IMG/VR virus record: IMGVR_UViG_3300028840_005437
Coordinates: 1-52,138 of that record
Direction: 5' to 3' (one strand)
DNA from: a virus
Length of the DNA: 52,138 nucleotides
The stretch's first letter is position 1; each line of letters begins with the position of its first letter. A program made the position numbers and the translations under genes. Below are positions 30,453 to 39,666 of this stretch, in pieces. A model generated the notes under the pieces. The model made no database searches. It saw nothing but the letters and a program-made list of their open reading frames with translations, and was not told where the DNA came from.

Positions 30453-32033
30453 CTATACCGAAAGCGGGACGTCGAATCTTATTTGAATCGTCGCCTGATA
30501 ATTTCTGAATTGAGTCAGTATCGGGACGCGTTGGTCCACGGTCGCGGTTCCCGTGTCGAAATCTATGGAAACGTTCAGATTCTGCCGGTAGAAGCTAACG
30601 GCCTCCGGTCCGCCCACCACGAGCGAATATTCCGGAGTGGACGCTCTGACGTAAAGCTGGACCAGAAACCCGGACAATTCGTCTACGTTCACCGACGGAA
30701 CGCCGGGAATAAGAGCGCCGTCCACCAGACGATGCTGAGGATATTTCGCGAGAATGTTGTTGTACTGAAGCTCCCTGAACGCGCTTCCCTCGTCCACGTA
30801 GTTCAAAAATTTGAATGTGACGTCGGGATTGGCCGCCGCGTCCGTCTTGTAGGTCGTGACGACATTACCGGAAATAATCTGGTTTTTGGCTCTGTTGTTG
30901 CCGCGAACCGTGATCCCGGCGTCGTTGAGAGCGTCGATCTGCGTTTGGGAAAACCCCTTCCCGGCCGGAATGACAGGCGAATAGGGGAAGGGCGTGTTGG
31001 CGTACGGCTTCGAAGACAGATGAACGCCTCCGAATGCGTCTCGTCCGGCTTCGCCCACTATAAACCGGGAAATATTTACTCCATCCGTCAGTCTCATCGC
31101 TCTGATCCCCCCCGCGTAGCCGACCGTGTCGTAGGAAGGCTCCAGGATGGCCGGTCCCTTGTACAGGGAATCGTTAACCAAAGCGTCTCCGTAAATGACG
31201 AGACTCTGACTGTTTTCAGCGTTCGCGGCCGATTTCAGATTAGCCTCCGTGTCGATCAGCGCCGTGATTCCGCGTCCGTCGAGCAGTTCTCCCGTGGGAT
31301 TGAAGCGCGGGTCCAGAAAGTCGGTCAGCGTGTCGAATCCCCAGTTGGCGGGATAAAGAACGGTCTGGTATCTCTCGGTCGCCACGGGATCGAAAAGAGT
31401 CGTCAAAACAGGGTCGGTAGCTCCGCCCGACATGGCCGTGACCGCGATCGAAACATCCGGGATCGATCCCACGACCTTGATCCCAATATCATTGCCGACG
31501 GTTCCCTTGTGAACCGAAGTCAAAGCAACGTCTCCCGCCGTGTTCACCGCCGAAACCTGAGCTTTCGAGTCCGCCGTTATCGCGGCCACGAGCGCGTCGC
31601 CGATAGCGGTGACGCTATCGTTGTCATCGTAGGAAACCGTATAGCTATGATTTCTGGAACCTCCGACAATCACGGTTATCGATCCGGATCCGTCCGCCGG
31701 TCCCGACGTGAAGGTCACATTACCGGACGCCTCCGTTCCCCCGCCGTTATCGTCAAGGCCTATGGCGTCCAACTTGGTGTAGCGATTGAGAGGCGCCGTC
31801 AGACTTCCCTTGAAGGCTCTAATCATCGACGCCAGCATTGATTGCTCGTCGAACAGAGTGTCCCAGGAATTGTCGTTTCCGATGTCCTCCTGAAGCTCTC
31901 CCGAAGTCGCCGTTCCGCCGGGCAGCTTTTGACCGACCGCCAAAACCCGATGTTCGGTCAATCCGACTTCGGGATTGTCGCCCCGCAAAGAAATGGAGGC
32001 GCTCGGATAAATTATTTTTGTGTCTCCCGCCAT
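30453..32033 (-). CDS. Contractile tail sheath protein (Mu gpL-like)
   Basis: 526 aa. N-terminal insertion-like beta modules, then ILEPSYDTVGYAGGIRAMRL, RGNNRAKNQIISGNVVTTYKT and the C-terminal YNNILAKYPQHRLVDGALIPGVPSVNV...FLVQLYVR region, typical of Mu-type sheaths (motifs only). The sheath contracts on adsorption to drive the tube into the host. Shows the phage is a myovirus. Confidence 0.88.
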   Translation of the reverse strand: MAGDTKIIYPSASISLRGDNPEVGLTEHRVLAVGQKLPGGTATSGELQEDIGNDNSWDTLFDEQSMLASMIRAFKGSLTAPLNRYTKLDAIGLDDNGGGTEASGNVTFTSGPADGSGSITVIVGGSRNHSYTVSYDDNDSVTAIGDALVAAITADSKAQVSAVNTAGDVALTSVHKGTVGNDIGIKVVGSIPDVSIAVTAMSGGATDPVLTTLFDPVATERYQTVLYPANWGFDTLTDFLDPRFNPTGELLDGRGITALIDTEANLKSAANAENSQSLVIYGDALVNDSLYKGPAILEPSYDTVGYAGGIRAMRLTDGVNISRFIVGEAGRDAFGGVHLSSKPYANTPFPYSPVIPAGKGFSQTQIDALNDAGITVRGNNRAKNQIISGNVVTTYKTDAAANPDVTFKFLNYVDEGSAFRELQYNNILAKYPQHRLVDGALIPGVPSVNVDELSGFLVQLYVRASTPEYSLVVGGPEAVSFYRQNLNVSIDFDTGTATVDQRVPILTQFRNYQATIQIRFDVPLSV

Positions 32034-32081
32034 GTCATCTCCTTAATGATCGCAGGTTGTTATTGATTGCCGCTTAAGGCG

Positions 32082-33197
32082 TTACAAAGGTTCCTCGTCC
32101 AGATCGATGTCGGATTCCAGTTTGCTTGTTCCGGTCCCGAAATCGTATCCCGTTTCCGTTTCCACGTCTCTCAAAGCCCGATTGTCTTCAGGACCAATCG
32201 TGTCGGGATAGGTGACGTCAACCACCCGCTGAAAGGAAAACTCATGAATGTAAATCGCGTCGTCGCTGCCTTCGGCCACGAATCTGTCTCCGGTGGGAGC
32301 CGTCTTCGACCAGGCGTTTTCTATCAGCGAAGTCGAGAAAATCCTGCCAAGCAGCGAATTGTATATGAATCCCCTGACATCCTCCATCGCGTCCTGAAAC
32401 TGGCGTCCGCCATAGGCGGTTACGGCCGGAGCGAAAACGAACGTTCTGAAATTCTCCATGAGCCGCGCTCTGAATTCGTCCTGTCGGGAAAACTCGAAGA
32501 CCGCGTCTCCCAAAATCTGCCTGTCCTTGACGGCCAGCGTGTCGTCGATTACGACGAACAGCCAGTATTCATCTGTCTGCTGCGCGGTATAGCTCCTCAG
32601 CGCTCGACCGAGATCAAGCGCCGAACTGATCCTCGTCCCTCCTTCGGCGAGGATGGTTCCTCCGGCCGGACTGATCGGAGTCGTCGCTATCTGGTAGGTG
32701 AAAGTCGTCGGATCGAAGACCGTTATCTCGAATCTGCCGTTATAGCCTCCCTCCTGCCTCAGCGCCGGACTTCCCGTCGCGGGAGTGCTCGGCGAACCGG
32801 AAACGGGATAGCTGAACGTCTTTCTGTTCGGGACGGCCGACAGAATCTCCCTGTCGTTGTATTCCGATTCGTTCGCTCCTTCGACATCCGCGTAGTTGAA
32901 GTCGTAAAGATTTCCGTAACGGATCATTCGCTCGGTCGGCAAAGTCAGATCATGATCGTTCTGAGTGATCGCCGTCGCGATTCCGTCCGCGAAAGTAAGA
33001 CTCGTAATCGGGTTCAGCTCTTTGGCTCCCTTGACGAGAACGTATGTCCCTGTCGTCAGATTGTGAGGGACGGCCGTGACCGCCGTCACCGTGTTTCCGC
33101 TTCTGGTTAGAGAAGTCACCGAGACCGAATCCGTGAATAAGTCGGTTCTCTTGGGAAGTTCGTTCTGTAGTTGGGCTACGACTTCGGAAGCTCTCAT
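32082..33197 (-). CDS. Tail terminator-position protein (Mu gp37-like) with inserted beta modules
   Basis: 371 aa. The first lines (ASEVVAQLQNELPKRTDLFTD) and the last part (SALDLGRALRSYTAQQTDEYWLFVVIDD, FRARLMENFRTFVFAPA) resemble gp37/terminator-type proteins, whose usual length is about 180-200 residues. The excess is a repeated beta module (about 27-190) carrying SLTRSGNTVTAVTAVPHNLT and ITVFDPTTFTYQIATTP, also present in the baseplate J protein. Located before the sheath gene, as expected. Confidence 0.65.
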   Translation of the reverse strand: MRASEVVAQLQNELPKRTDLFTDSVSVTSLTRSGNTVTAVTAVPHNLTTGTYVLVKGAKELNPITSLTFADGIATAITQNDHDLTLPTERMIRYGNLYDFNYADVEGANESEYNDREILSAVPNRKTFSYPVSGSPSTPATGSPALRQEGGYNGRFEITVFDPTTFTYQIATTPISPAGGTILAEGGTRISSALDLGRALRSYTAQQTDEYWLFVVIDDTLAVKDRQILGDAVFEFSRQDEFRARLMENFRTFVFAPAVTAYGGRQFQDAMEDVRGFIYNSLLGRIFSTSLIENAWSKTAPTGDRFVAEGSDDAIYIHEFSFQRVVDVTYPDTIGPEDNRALRDVETETGYDFGTGTSKLESDIDLDEEPL

Positions 33198-33478
33198 TCT
33201 TCGATCATCTCGTAAGTATCCTTGAAAATGTCGGGCTTACATGGGTAGAATTCCCCCCGAACTCCCTTGATGATCCAATCTCCTTGAGATGCGATCATTT
33301 CACCCTCCAAAGTCTGGATTGGGAAAATGGATTTGCCTAGATTATACGCGGAAACAATGTAGGTATCATGGCGGATGTTCATGAAACTTAATACGTCTCT
33401 AATATTTCCGCCGTCTTCCGGATGATAGCCAAGCCATTGAATCGCCTCTATCTCCACAGGTCTTTTTCTGAATCTCAT
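33194..33478 (-). CDS. Conserved phage protein of unknown function (GDWIIKGVRGEFYPCKPDIF)
   Basis: 94 aa. Opens KRPVEIEAIQWLG and contains GDWIIKGVRGEFYPCKPDIF, the signature of a small protein widespread in phages but normally early-encoded. Its insertion in the head-tail region is unusual; it is likely a moron. Overlaps the next gene by 4 bp. Confidence 0.75.
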   Translation of the reverse strand: MRFRKRPVEIEAIQWLGYHPEDGGNIRDVLSFMNIRHDTYIVSAYNLGKSIFPIQTLEGEMIASQGDWIIKGVRGEFYPCKPDIFKDTYEMIEE

Positions 33479-33524
33479 AATATTTTATATTCTAATAAGC
33501 TCCTTCCAAGGCTGATTGGCGTAA

Positions 33525-34043
33525 TTATATCCTTAGCATTTTTCTGGCTATTTGCCTGGAATAGTAATTATTGATATTCCGATAATTAAACATGACATTC
33601 TTGCGAAGATAAAAGCGGCGCATAACCGTTTCCAGTTTAAGCGCGTAGTTAACGGTTCTACCGAATCCGACTTGACCTCCCAAATCAATATATCGGACTC
33701 TTTTAACCATCGGGACCGATCCTCCTTCGTTGCCTGCTCCTATTACAAGCTGGGAACTCGAAGCGACGTAATTAACGGAAGCGCTCAGGGAACCGGTGAA
33801 AACCGCCGGGGCTTCTCCTGGCGCGGAAGCCCTGTGAACGACATCCTTTTCTCCTCTCCAGAACTCTCTAAGAACGTAACGCTTGCCGTGCTTCGGCCTG
33901 CGCATGTCGGCTCTAATGTCTTTTTGAACCTGCCTGCCTATCAGCGTGTTCGCGCTTCTTATCCCAACTTCGATGTTTCGCGGAATATTGGCGATCTGCC
34001 TGAAAACCTTTTGATTCGCCGGGCGTCCGGTTATTCTGAACAT
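33525..34043 (-). CDS. Neck/tail completion protein (HK97 gp10-like role)
   Basis: 172 aa, basic. The pattern DMRRPKHGKRYVLREFWRGEKDVVHRASAPGEAPAVFTGSLSASVNY (motifs only: RASAPGEAP, TGSL) is the hallmark of HK97-gp10-type tail completion proteins. Position between adaptor and terminator agrees. Confidence 0.75.
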   Translation of the reverse strand: MFRITGRPANQKVFRQIANIPRNIEVGIRSANTLIGRQVQKDIRADMRRPKHGKRYVLREFWRGEKDVVHRASAPGEAPAVFTGSLSASVNYVASSSQLVIGAGNEGGSVPMVKRVRYIDLGGQVGFGRTVNYALKLETVMRRFYLRKNVMFNYRNINNYYSRQIARKMLRI

Positions 34044-34045
34044 GG

Positions 34046-34438
34046 CTATACCTGATTAATGGGAAGCGTTTTGATTCCCCTGATAACGCAGTAAAGAAAC
34101 AAATATTCGTTGCGCTGCTCCAGGTTCTCCGCGCTTAGAATATCGTAGTTAACGTTTTCGTACTCGACCCAAACTTCCGAAGTCACGTCGTCCCGATACC
34201 GAATCATGAACAAATGCGTGATCTGACGAGCGATATTCGTTCTGTCGAATAAAATCGGACCTCTGGACATCGTCTGAACCGCGGCCCATTCCTCGCTCCC
34301 CGGGTCGAAAGTCTCCGAATAATCGACCGAATCTCCGCTTGGGGGAGTGATGTTTCGCCCCTTCAGCGTAATCAGCTTGTCCATCGCCCCGATGCATACC
34401 TGACGACGCTTCGGGTTTATTTTAGCGCATTTCGTCAT
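34046..34438 (-). CDS. Head-tail adaptor/stopper protein
   Basis: 130 aa. MDKLITLKGR, EEWAAVQTMSRG, IARQITHLFMIRYRDDVTSE and YDILSAENLEQRNEYLFLYC follow the SPP1 gp16-type head-closure family. Acts at the portal-tail interface. A second ATG (MDKL) at residue 19 could be the true start. Confidence 0.75.
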   Translation of the reverse strand: MTKCAKINPKRRQVCIGAMDKLITLKGRNITPPSGDSVDYSETFDPGSEEWAAVQTMSRGPILFDRTNIARQITHLFMIRYRDDVTSEVWVEYENVNYDILSAENLEQRNEYLFLYCVIRGIKTLPINQV

Positions 34439-34444
34439 ACGGTT

Positions 34445-35233
34445 TTATTCGAACTCGGCCGCGTCGACGCCGTCGAAGACGATCGGCGGATTGAAAGAAG
34501 CGTCAGGCAAACCCGTGACGGAAGGTTCATTGCGCGAAACCGGAATAAGAATCGCTTTTAAATATTCGGCTATTTCCTCGCCTGTGGCGACGCGCCAGGG
34601 AAAGCCATAAAAAAATATTCCCAAATCATGATTGTCGCATGCCATTTCTCCGGTAAGGGAGTTGCGCCTGTAACCATTGACGCATACGGCGAGAAGCGAT
34701 TCGCAGGCGTATTCTCCGGGACTCGTTTCCTTAAAAGCGCTTATGGGAATCGCCACCTTCATAAGCGATGTTTTCGGAGGATAATAGTATAACGATTCTC
34801 CGATCGAGAATATTTCTCCATATAGCGGAGCGATCGGAAAACGATCCGACGGCATGGGATAGTCGGAAAACTCGACATAAGGCGCCCCCGCGCAGTGATC
34901 GGCGGCGAATACGATCTTGTCTCCGGGAATTATTAATCGGCCGTCGCTCATAAGAGGCAAAGCCTTGTATTCAGGATTGAACCGCAAAAAAACCTTTCCC
35001 TTGTCGATTCTGGATTTTCCTATGGGAACGCCCGCCGCGTATGTGGAATACAGCCTTTGCGAGAAGGGCGTCAGGGATTCCAGGTAAGAGAAATTACTGT
35101 TTAGCTCGTCAGCGTCCACTATTTTCCCGTTTCGCAGAATATGGGGGACGTCGGCTGAAACTATCGCTGCGAAGGTTATTATCGCAAGAAACATGACTCC
35201 GAAGAGCTTCTTTTCGCGATCTATGAATTCCAT
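34445..35233 (-). CDS. Exported protein of unknown function (cargo in late operon)
   Basis: 262 aa from ATG 35233 (GGGGA site), giving a signal peptide FGVMFLAIITFAAIVSA. The mature start GKIVDADELNSNFSYLES resembles exported bacterial proteins carrying an ADxLNxNF motif. Several Cys in the C-terminal half may form disulfides. It is not a known virion gene and splits the connector and adaptor genes, so it is likely a moron affecting the host surface. Confidence 0.6.
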   Translation of the reverse strand: MEFIDREKKLFGVMFLAIITFAAIVSADVPHILRNGKIVDADELNSNFSYLESLTPFSQRLYSTYAAGVPIGKSRIDKGKVFLRFNPEYKALPLMSDGRLIIPGDKIVFAADHCAGAPYVEFSDYPMPSDRFPIAPLYGEIFSIGESLYYYPPKTSLMKVAIPISAFKETSPGEYACESLLAVCVNGYRRNSLTGEMACDNHDLGIFFYGFPWRVATGEEIAEYLKAILIPVSRNEPSVTGLPDASFNPPIVFDGVDAAEFE

Positions 35234-35375
35234 TGTTTTTTCCCCGCGCATATTGAGATTCTCCGTAGATTCCGACTCCGTATACGGATGACTCCTCTTC
35301 ATGCTCATTCGAATAGGATTGTTGGCAGCCATACATCAGAGCGATAGCGATATATATTTTCAAAAGAAACGGCAT
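35109..35375 (-). CDS. Small lipoprotein-like ORF overlapping the exported protein
   Basis: 88 aa; signal peptide with lipobox-like ALMYGC (residues 12-17) after MPFLLKIYIAI. The last 125 bp overlap the start of the 34445 gene in another frame, reminiscent of Rz/Rz1 nesting although no spanin similarity is seen. Only the first 45 residues look protein-like, so it could be a short lipoprotein with extension. Confidence 0.4.
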   Translation of the reverse strand: MPFLLKIYIAIALMYGCQQSYSNEHEEESSVYGVGIYGESQYARGKNNGIHRSRKEALRSHVSCDNNLRSDSFSRRPPYSAKRENSGR

Positions 35376-35393
35376 ACGATTCTCTTTCGTTTA

Positions 35394-36056
35394 TCAGATT
35401 CCGATTTCCAGAATGCGGTTCTGATTATAGATCCCCCTGGCTCCCGGAGGCAGAAACCTGCCGTCGACGCAGTCTCCGCGATTGGCGAAGGCGTTGGCCA
35501 CATGCATCTTGATGGCCGTCTTCACGTCTTCCGGCACGGCGTCCGCGTCCGCCCCGTAGCCGGCCGTGAAGTCGATCCTCACGGCCTGCTCCCGGTTGTC
35601 GAGATCATTAGGCCAGGATTGACCGTCCGCAAGCAGTATCCTGGAATACTCGTTCTCCGAAGTCGCGTAGTAAATCGAAGAATCCACCAGGGTCCAGACG
35701 TCCGACTTCAGATATTCTATAGAATCAACGCTTTGAAGAGGAGATCGTCTTAATTCGATTCCGGGACGATAGCTTCGCCGCGAAGCGGGAATCAAAACCG
35801 AGTAATCGCCGCAAAGCCCGTCATAGTCGTCGAACCGATCGCGAAAGGTCCGGAAACCCTTGTCGATCAGCTCGCGCCTCATGTGATTCTCGGCCGTTTT
35901 CGTCGCGCCTTTAATCAAAGCCGTTATCTCGGCGTCCAAAGATTCCCCCCATGCGCCGGACGGTTTCAGCCAAAGCTTGACCTCGTCCAGAGGGACCGCG
36001 AGTTCGGCCGCCGGAACTTCGACGAAATAACTCCAATTCTTTTTGTGACTAGCCAT
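35394..36056 (-). CDS. Head-tail connector protein (HK97 gp6-like)
   Basis: 220 aa. LDEVKLWLKPSGAWGESLDAEITALIKGATKTAENHMRRELI (motif only), SYRPGIELRRSPLQSVDSIEYL and AIKMHVANAFANRGD match gp6-type connectors that form a ring under the portal. Confidence 0.83.
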   Translation of the reverse strand: MASHKKNWSYFVEVPAAELAVPLDEVKLWLKPSGAWGESLDAEITALIKGATKTAENHMRRELIDKGFRTFRDRFDDYDGLCGDYSVLIPASRRSYRPGIELRRSPLQSVDSIEYLKSDVWTLVDSSIYYATSENEYSRILLADGQSWPNDLDNREQAVRIDFTAGYGADADAVPEDVKTAIKMHVANAFANRGDCVDGRFLPPGARGIYNQNRILEIGI

Positions 36057-36064
36057 CGATTATC

Positions 36065-36523
36065 TTAAGTTCCGTAATCTCCCGTCACCAATTGCCGGCT
36101 GACCGTCAGCAATCCGCTGAAGGGCAACTGAGCCGCGACGTAAAAGCCCGTCTTGGCGCTGTCGGTTATTTCCAGAGTGTATGTCCCGTCCGCTTTGGTC
36201 TGGACGCGCAGGGCTTTCTTGGCGGTGTAAATGCCGATGTCGGCTCCTTCGCCGGACTTGGCCTGAACCGTTCCGCTGGCCGAAGTCGCCGTCAGTCCCG
36301 CGCCCGCCGAATCGTCGGAAAGCGACAGGTCGAAATTCATGGCCTTCGCGATCGTCGCTCCGTGTCCGTCCCGGACGGTAAGCGTCACTTCGCAGACGTT
36401 AGCTCCTCCGGCGGCTATGGAATAGCCGATTATCTGAGGCGTCAATTCGCCTTCCAGATAGGGAGCGTTATCGTCGTTGTCAGGCGTTCGCGGCTGCTCG
36501 AAGCCGTTTTTAACAGTGCTCAT
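36065..36523 (-). CDS. Ig-like structural protein (possible head decoration)
   Basis: 152 aa, beta-rich with an Ig-like bacterial C-terminal pattern (VCEVTLTVRDGHGATIAKAM, ALRVQTKADGTYTLEITDSA). Between capsid and connector genes, where decoration or accessory head proteins are found. Stop overlaps the next start by one base. Exact role unknown. Confidence 0.55.
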   Translation of the reverse strand: MSTVKNGFEQPRTPDNDDNAPYLEGELTPQIIGYSIAAGGANVCEVTLTVRDGHGATIAKAMNFDLSLSDDSAGAGLTATSASGTVQAKSGEGADIGIYTAKKALRVQTKADGTYTLEITDSAKTGFYVAAQLPFSGLLTVSRQLVTGDYGT

Positions 36524-36885
36524 TATTCTCCTTCGTCAAAATTGAATTCGCCGTTCTCCTCTTCACGTTTCAGTATGACTCCGATGATCGCCGGAATGGT
36601 CCGATGCTTGGATTTCACCGGAATCCCGTTCGCCTTGCAGAACTCTTTAAGCTCGGCCAGGGAGAATCTCTTCTCGTAAAGCCGAAAGCGTTCCTCTCGT
36701 TTCGCTTCGGAATCAGGCTCCGGCTTTCTCCCCTGGTTCTCCGTAGGTTCCCTGACCGCGAACCCGGATTCAATCATACGTTCCGCTTCGGAACGCTCGA
36801 CGTCGCAGAGAATGCCTTCGTCATATACCGTGATTCTTCCGTCCGAAAACGGCCAATGACCTTTATTTAAAATTTTAACCAGCAT
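36523..36885 (-). CDS. Phage head-region protein of unknown function
   Basis: 120 aa. N-terminal beta part (MLVKILNKGHWPFSDGRITV), acidic linker, and a SAP-like helix-loop-helix (SLAELKEFCKANGIPVKSK) that may bind DNA or protein. Lies among head genes; no certain family. Confidence 0.55.
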   Translation of the reverse strand: MLVKILNKGHWPFSDGRITVYDEGILCDVERSEAERMIESGFAVREPTENQGRKPEPDSEAKREERFRLYEKRFSLAELKEFCKANGIPVKSKHRTIPAIIGVILKREEENGEFNFDEGE

Positions 36886-36906
36886 TTTTTATATATCGGT
36901 TAAGGA

Positions 36907-37308
36907 TTAAGCCATGTTTTTGCGGTTCAGCGGGCTTTTCCACGCGGTCGCGCCAATCAGACCATTGGGAGTGGCCGCTCCGGTTAAAGTCAGCCTGACG
37001 TAACGCTTATGGCTGACTACGCCAATGCTCTTCGCCAACCCGTCATCAGTCGCCGCGAACGTCGCGCCGGCGATAGTCCCGATCAAAAGAGCCGAATCCA
37101 CGTCGGCCGCGTCCGACAAGGCCGCGTCGTCTCCGTCTTCTATTTTCGGCGTCCATGTGCCGGTGGTCAATACACCCGCCTGTATAATGAATTCCAATCC
37201 TTCCGCGCCCAAAGTGTCGATAATATCTCCTACTTTGGTAGCCGTGTAAACCGCCGGCGCTATAGCCGGAACAAGTTCCTTGTCAGTGTGAATATCAACG
37301 CTAGACAT
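36907..37308 (-). CDS. Head decoration-type structural protein
   Basis: 133 aa. IIDTLGAEGLEFIIQAGVLT, TWTPKIEDGDDAALSDAADV and the closing SHKRYVRLTLTGA are typical of small structural proteins encoded just after HK97-type capsid genes. Probably sits on the capsid surface; not biochemically defined. Confidence 0.65.
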   Translation of the reverse strand: MSSVDIHTDKELVPAIAPAVYTATKVGDIIDTLGAEGLEFIIQAGVLTTGTWTPKIEDGDDAALSDAADVDSALLIGTIAGATFAATDDGLAKSIGVVSHKRYVRLTLTGAATPNGLIGATAWKSPLNRKNMA

Positions 37309-37365
37309 TTCTCCGTACCTTTTTAGATGTTCGCAATGCGGGCATGAAGCCCGCTTTTATTTCAA

Positions 37366-38598
37366 TTAAACGGCGCACTTCATTTTCACGAAAGCTTCAG
37401 GCAATACGATGTCGCACCCTGTCCTTTTCCTCGATTTGAAAACGACTTTGTCGTCATCGGACCCGGTGAAGACGTCTCTCAGCAATGTGATTCCGATGCG
37501 ATCCACGATATAGAACTTCCTGAAATCGCCGTATATGATAGGATAGGCGTCAGCCGCTATATCCGGCATATCAGGCACTATTATGTACTGATAACCGTTG
37601 ATCTCGTTGGGAACGCCGGGATCCAGGCCGTTCGTTCCGGACGGAGTCCAGATATAAGCTCCGGCTCCGTCCTTGAATTTTCTGATTCTGGCGAGAGTCT
37701 TTCTGTTAAAGGCGAAAATCGGCCTGTAACCGCTTTTCAGTTCGCCCGTCAGATCAATCAGAGCGTCCGCCTTGATGTCGTCCGCCACGGTGCTGTTGAC
37801 TGACGCTACCAAAGGATTATTCATAAAGCCCTTCATCTCGTTCACGCCGTCTCCCGACACCATCTGCTGACCCTCTTTGCGGTCGAACTCCTCCTGAATG
37901 TCGCGCCTGATCTCGCTTTCGAGATTATACTGGGCATCCTCCAGAGCTTCCGCCGTGACGGGCACTTTAGCGGTTATCTTCTTGACGAAAATTTCAATTC
38001 CGCCATACTGGGAAATGCTCGCGACAAGAGCCTGAGCTTCGGCGGTCATAGCCGAACCGAGCAATTCGGTCCTTACCGGCTGAAACCAGCTCTTGGCCCC
38101 GATGGTGATAACTCTTGAAAACGGACGCAAAGCCGAAATCTCGGTCATATTGCGCTCGATCTCGCTCGACCATTCCACAGGCGCCAGAAAACCGCCGTCA
38201 GGGTTGTTATCAGTGCGCATATATTGTTTATGGTTGGCAAGAAGAATTTTTCGATTTTCGGCTTTCATGTTTTGGCCGTTCTTCATGTAATCCAAAAACG
38301 CCTTTTCTTCGGCAGTTCTTTCAGGATCCCCGCCCGCTGCGCCGGGCATCCGAAACAGCTTTTTCTCAAGCTCCTTCATCTGCTCCTTAAGCTCTTCGCG
38401 CTCGGCCTTTTCCTTATGGCTGTCCGCCGTTATTTTCTGATTGACCTCTTCAAGCTTGTCGAACTGCTTTTCCAGCTTTTCTATTTTCTCTTTGCCTTCG
38501 GCGGTTTCCGCCGCCTGGCTGTCGTGAACTTCCTTGTACTCTTCCCAAGTTTTCTGAAGTTTCTTAATGTAATCCGGTATTTCAGGATTTCCAGACAT
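37366..38598 (-). CDS. Major capsid protein, HK97 family
   Basis: 410 aa: an N-terminal coiled-coil delta/scaffold domain (about 1-105, K/E-rich), then the HK97 fold (ALRPFSRVITIGAKSWFQPV, EIFVKKITAKVPVTAEALED, YGDFRKFYIVDRIGI). The protease encoded upstream would remove the delta domain during maturation. Its ATG lies inside the protease gene end (17-bp overlap). Confidence 0.92.
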   Translation of the reverse strand: MSGNPEIPDYIKKLQKTWEEYKEVHDSQAAETAEGKEKIEKLEKQFDKLEEVNQKITADSHKEKAEREELKEQMKELEKKLFRMPGAAGGDPERTAEEKAFLDYMKNGQNMKAENRKILLANHKQYMRTDNNPDGGFLAPVEWSSEIERNMTEISALRPFSRVITIGAKSWFQPVRTELLGSAMTAEAQALVASISQYGGIEIFVKKITAKVPVTAEALEDAQYNLESEIRRDIQEEFDRKEGQQMVSGDGVNEMKGFMNNPLVASVNSTVADDIKADALIDLTGELKSGYRPIFAFNRKTLARIRKFKDGAGAYIWTPSGTNGLDPGVPNEINGYQYIIVPDMPDIAADAYPIIYGDFRKFYIVDRIGITLLRDVFTGSDDDKVVFKSRKRTGCDIVLPEAFVKMKCAV

Positions 38599-39643
38599 AA
38601 TCGTTAAACTCCGATAATGTTTTTATCTCGTTCGTTATTTCAGCGAAAGCTGCGGCTATGGCGCTCTCCTCGGACTTCCTCCGACTCGGCAGCGAAGACG
38701 ACAGCTTAATCAGGGCCTTTCTCGAAAACAGGCCGGTTTCCTTGAGAAATTCGTTCAAATCCTCTCTCGTTTCGATGTCTTCCACATCCGACAAGATGAA
38801 GGACTTTTCCGCATCCTCAAGCTGCGAAAGGTAGCGCTCCGCATGGCGCAGAATTTTGGGCTTGTCCGCCTCCGGCACGTCGAGTCCTCCCCTCGCCCCG
38901 CCCACGGCCGCCTTGATCGCTATCAAAGCCCTGGGGACGGCCTTGAACTTGCCGTCGATCCAGTCCGCGTAGGGAAGTTTGTAGGCGGTGAAGTCGCTCG
39001 CGTTCGCGGAATCGAACCACATGAAATATTTTCTGTACGAGCGCGAAGGCTTTTCGGAGGAGCCGGTATGCTCTCTTATCCTCGGTATCGCCGCCTTTTT
39101 GCTCCATTTGGTCTTTCTGTCGGCCAGGGGAAGATTCTTGAATCCGGTGACGGTTTTAGAGGTTAAGTCATCAAATATTTTGAAATGTTCAATGGCCGCA
39201 TTCGGATTCATGGGAATCGGGACGGGCGATATTTCATAAAGCTTGCCCTTTTCAATAATTCTAATGCGACGTTCGTGTATTTCCTTGAAACTAAAAACAC
39301 AAATTTCAAATCCGATCGACATGGTACGGACGGACCCAATCTCAATTTGCGGAATAACTCGACCTGAAACCAGCGTGTCTTTTCTGGGAAGCTTCGCCGC
39401 GAATTCAATGCCTCGCGCCGTGTGAAGCGCCTTCGTGATTCCAATTGGCTCTTTCATCTGGTGTATCCACAAGACAACCGGGTCAAGCTCTTTTAGACTT
39501 TCAGAAAATGCCCCCGGCGCTATGATGTCATCTCCTCGATCAATATCAGAAGTGCTCGCCAATCCGCTGAAACGGAAAAACTCTTCGTCACCTTGTATTT
39601 CTTCAACTTTGAAGCTTAACGTCTTATATTCCAGGCCTTCCAT
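38582..39643 (-). CDS. Prohead protease, HK97 family, with C-terminal extension
   Basis: 353 aa. The N-terminal 160 residues carry the S78/U35-type protease fold: SGLASTSDIDRGDDIIAPGAF, a catalytic His near LWIHQMKEPIG, and SVRTMSIGFE with the nucleophile Ser. The usual length is about 180-220. The extra C-terminal part (about 175-350) includes KLPYADWIDGKFKAVPRALIAI and GLDVPEADKPKILRHAERYL, found in protease-scaffold fusions. Confidence 0.87.
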   Translation of the reverse strand: MEGLEYKTLSFKVEEIQGDEEFFRFSGLASTSDIDRGDDIIAPGAFSESLKELDPVVLWIHQMKEPIGITKALHTARGIEFAAKLPRKDTLVSGRVIPQIEIGSVRTMSIGFEICVFSFKEIHERRIRIIEKGKLYEISPVPIPMNPNAAIEHFKIFDDLTSKTVTGFKNLPLADRKTKWSKKAAIPRIREHTGSSEKPSRSYRKYFMWFDSANASDFTAYKLPYADWIDGKFKAVPRALIAIKAAVGGARGGLDVPEADKPKILRHAERYLSQLEDAEKSFILSDVEDIETREDLNEFLKETGLFSRKALIKLSSSLPSRRKSEESAIAAAFAEITNEIKTLSEFNDYVWKS

Positions 39644-39666
39644 GCGAATCCTATTGATTTTTATTA

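Noticed and set aside
30438-31841. 467-aa plus-strand ORF opposite the sheath gene
   Set aside because: Arg/Ser/Val-rich shadow translation of a conserved minus-strand sheath gene, with no ribosome site.
32067-33110. 347-aa plus-strand ORF opposite the terminator-position gene
   Set aside because: Arg-rich shadow frame; the minus strand carries the structural gene.
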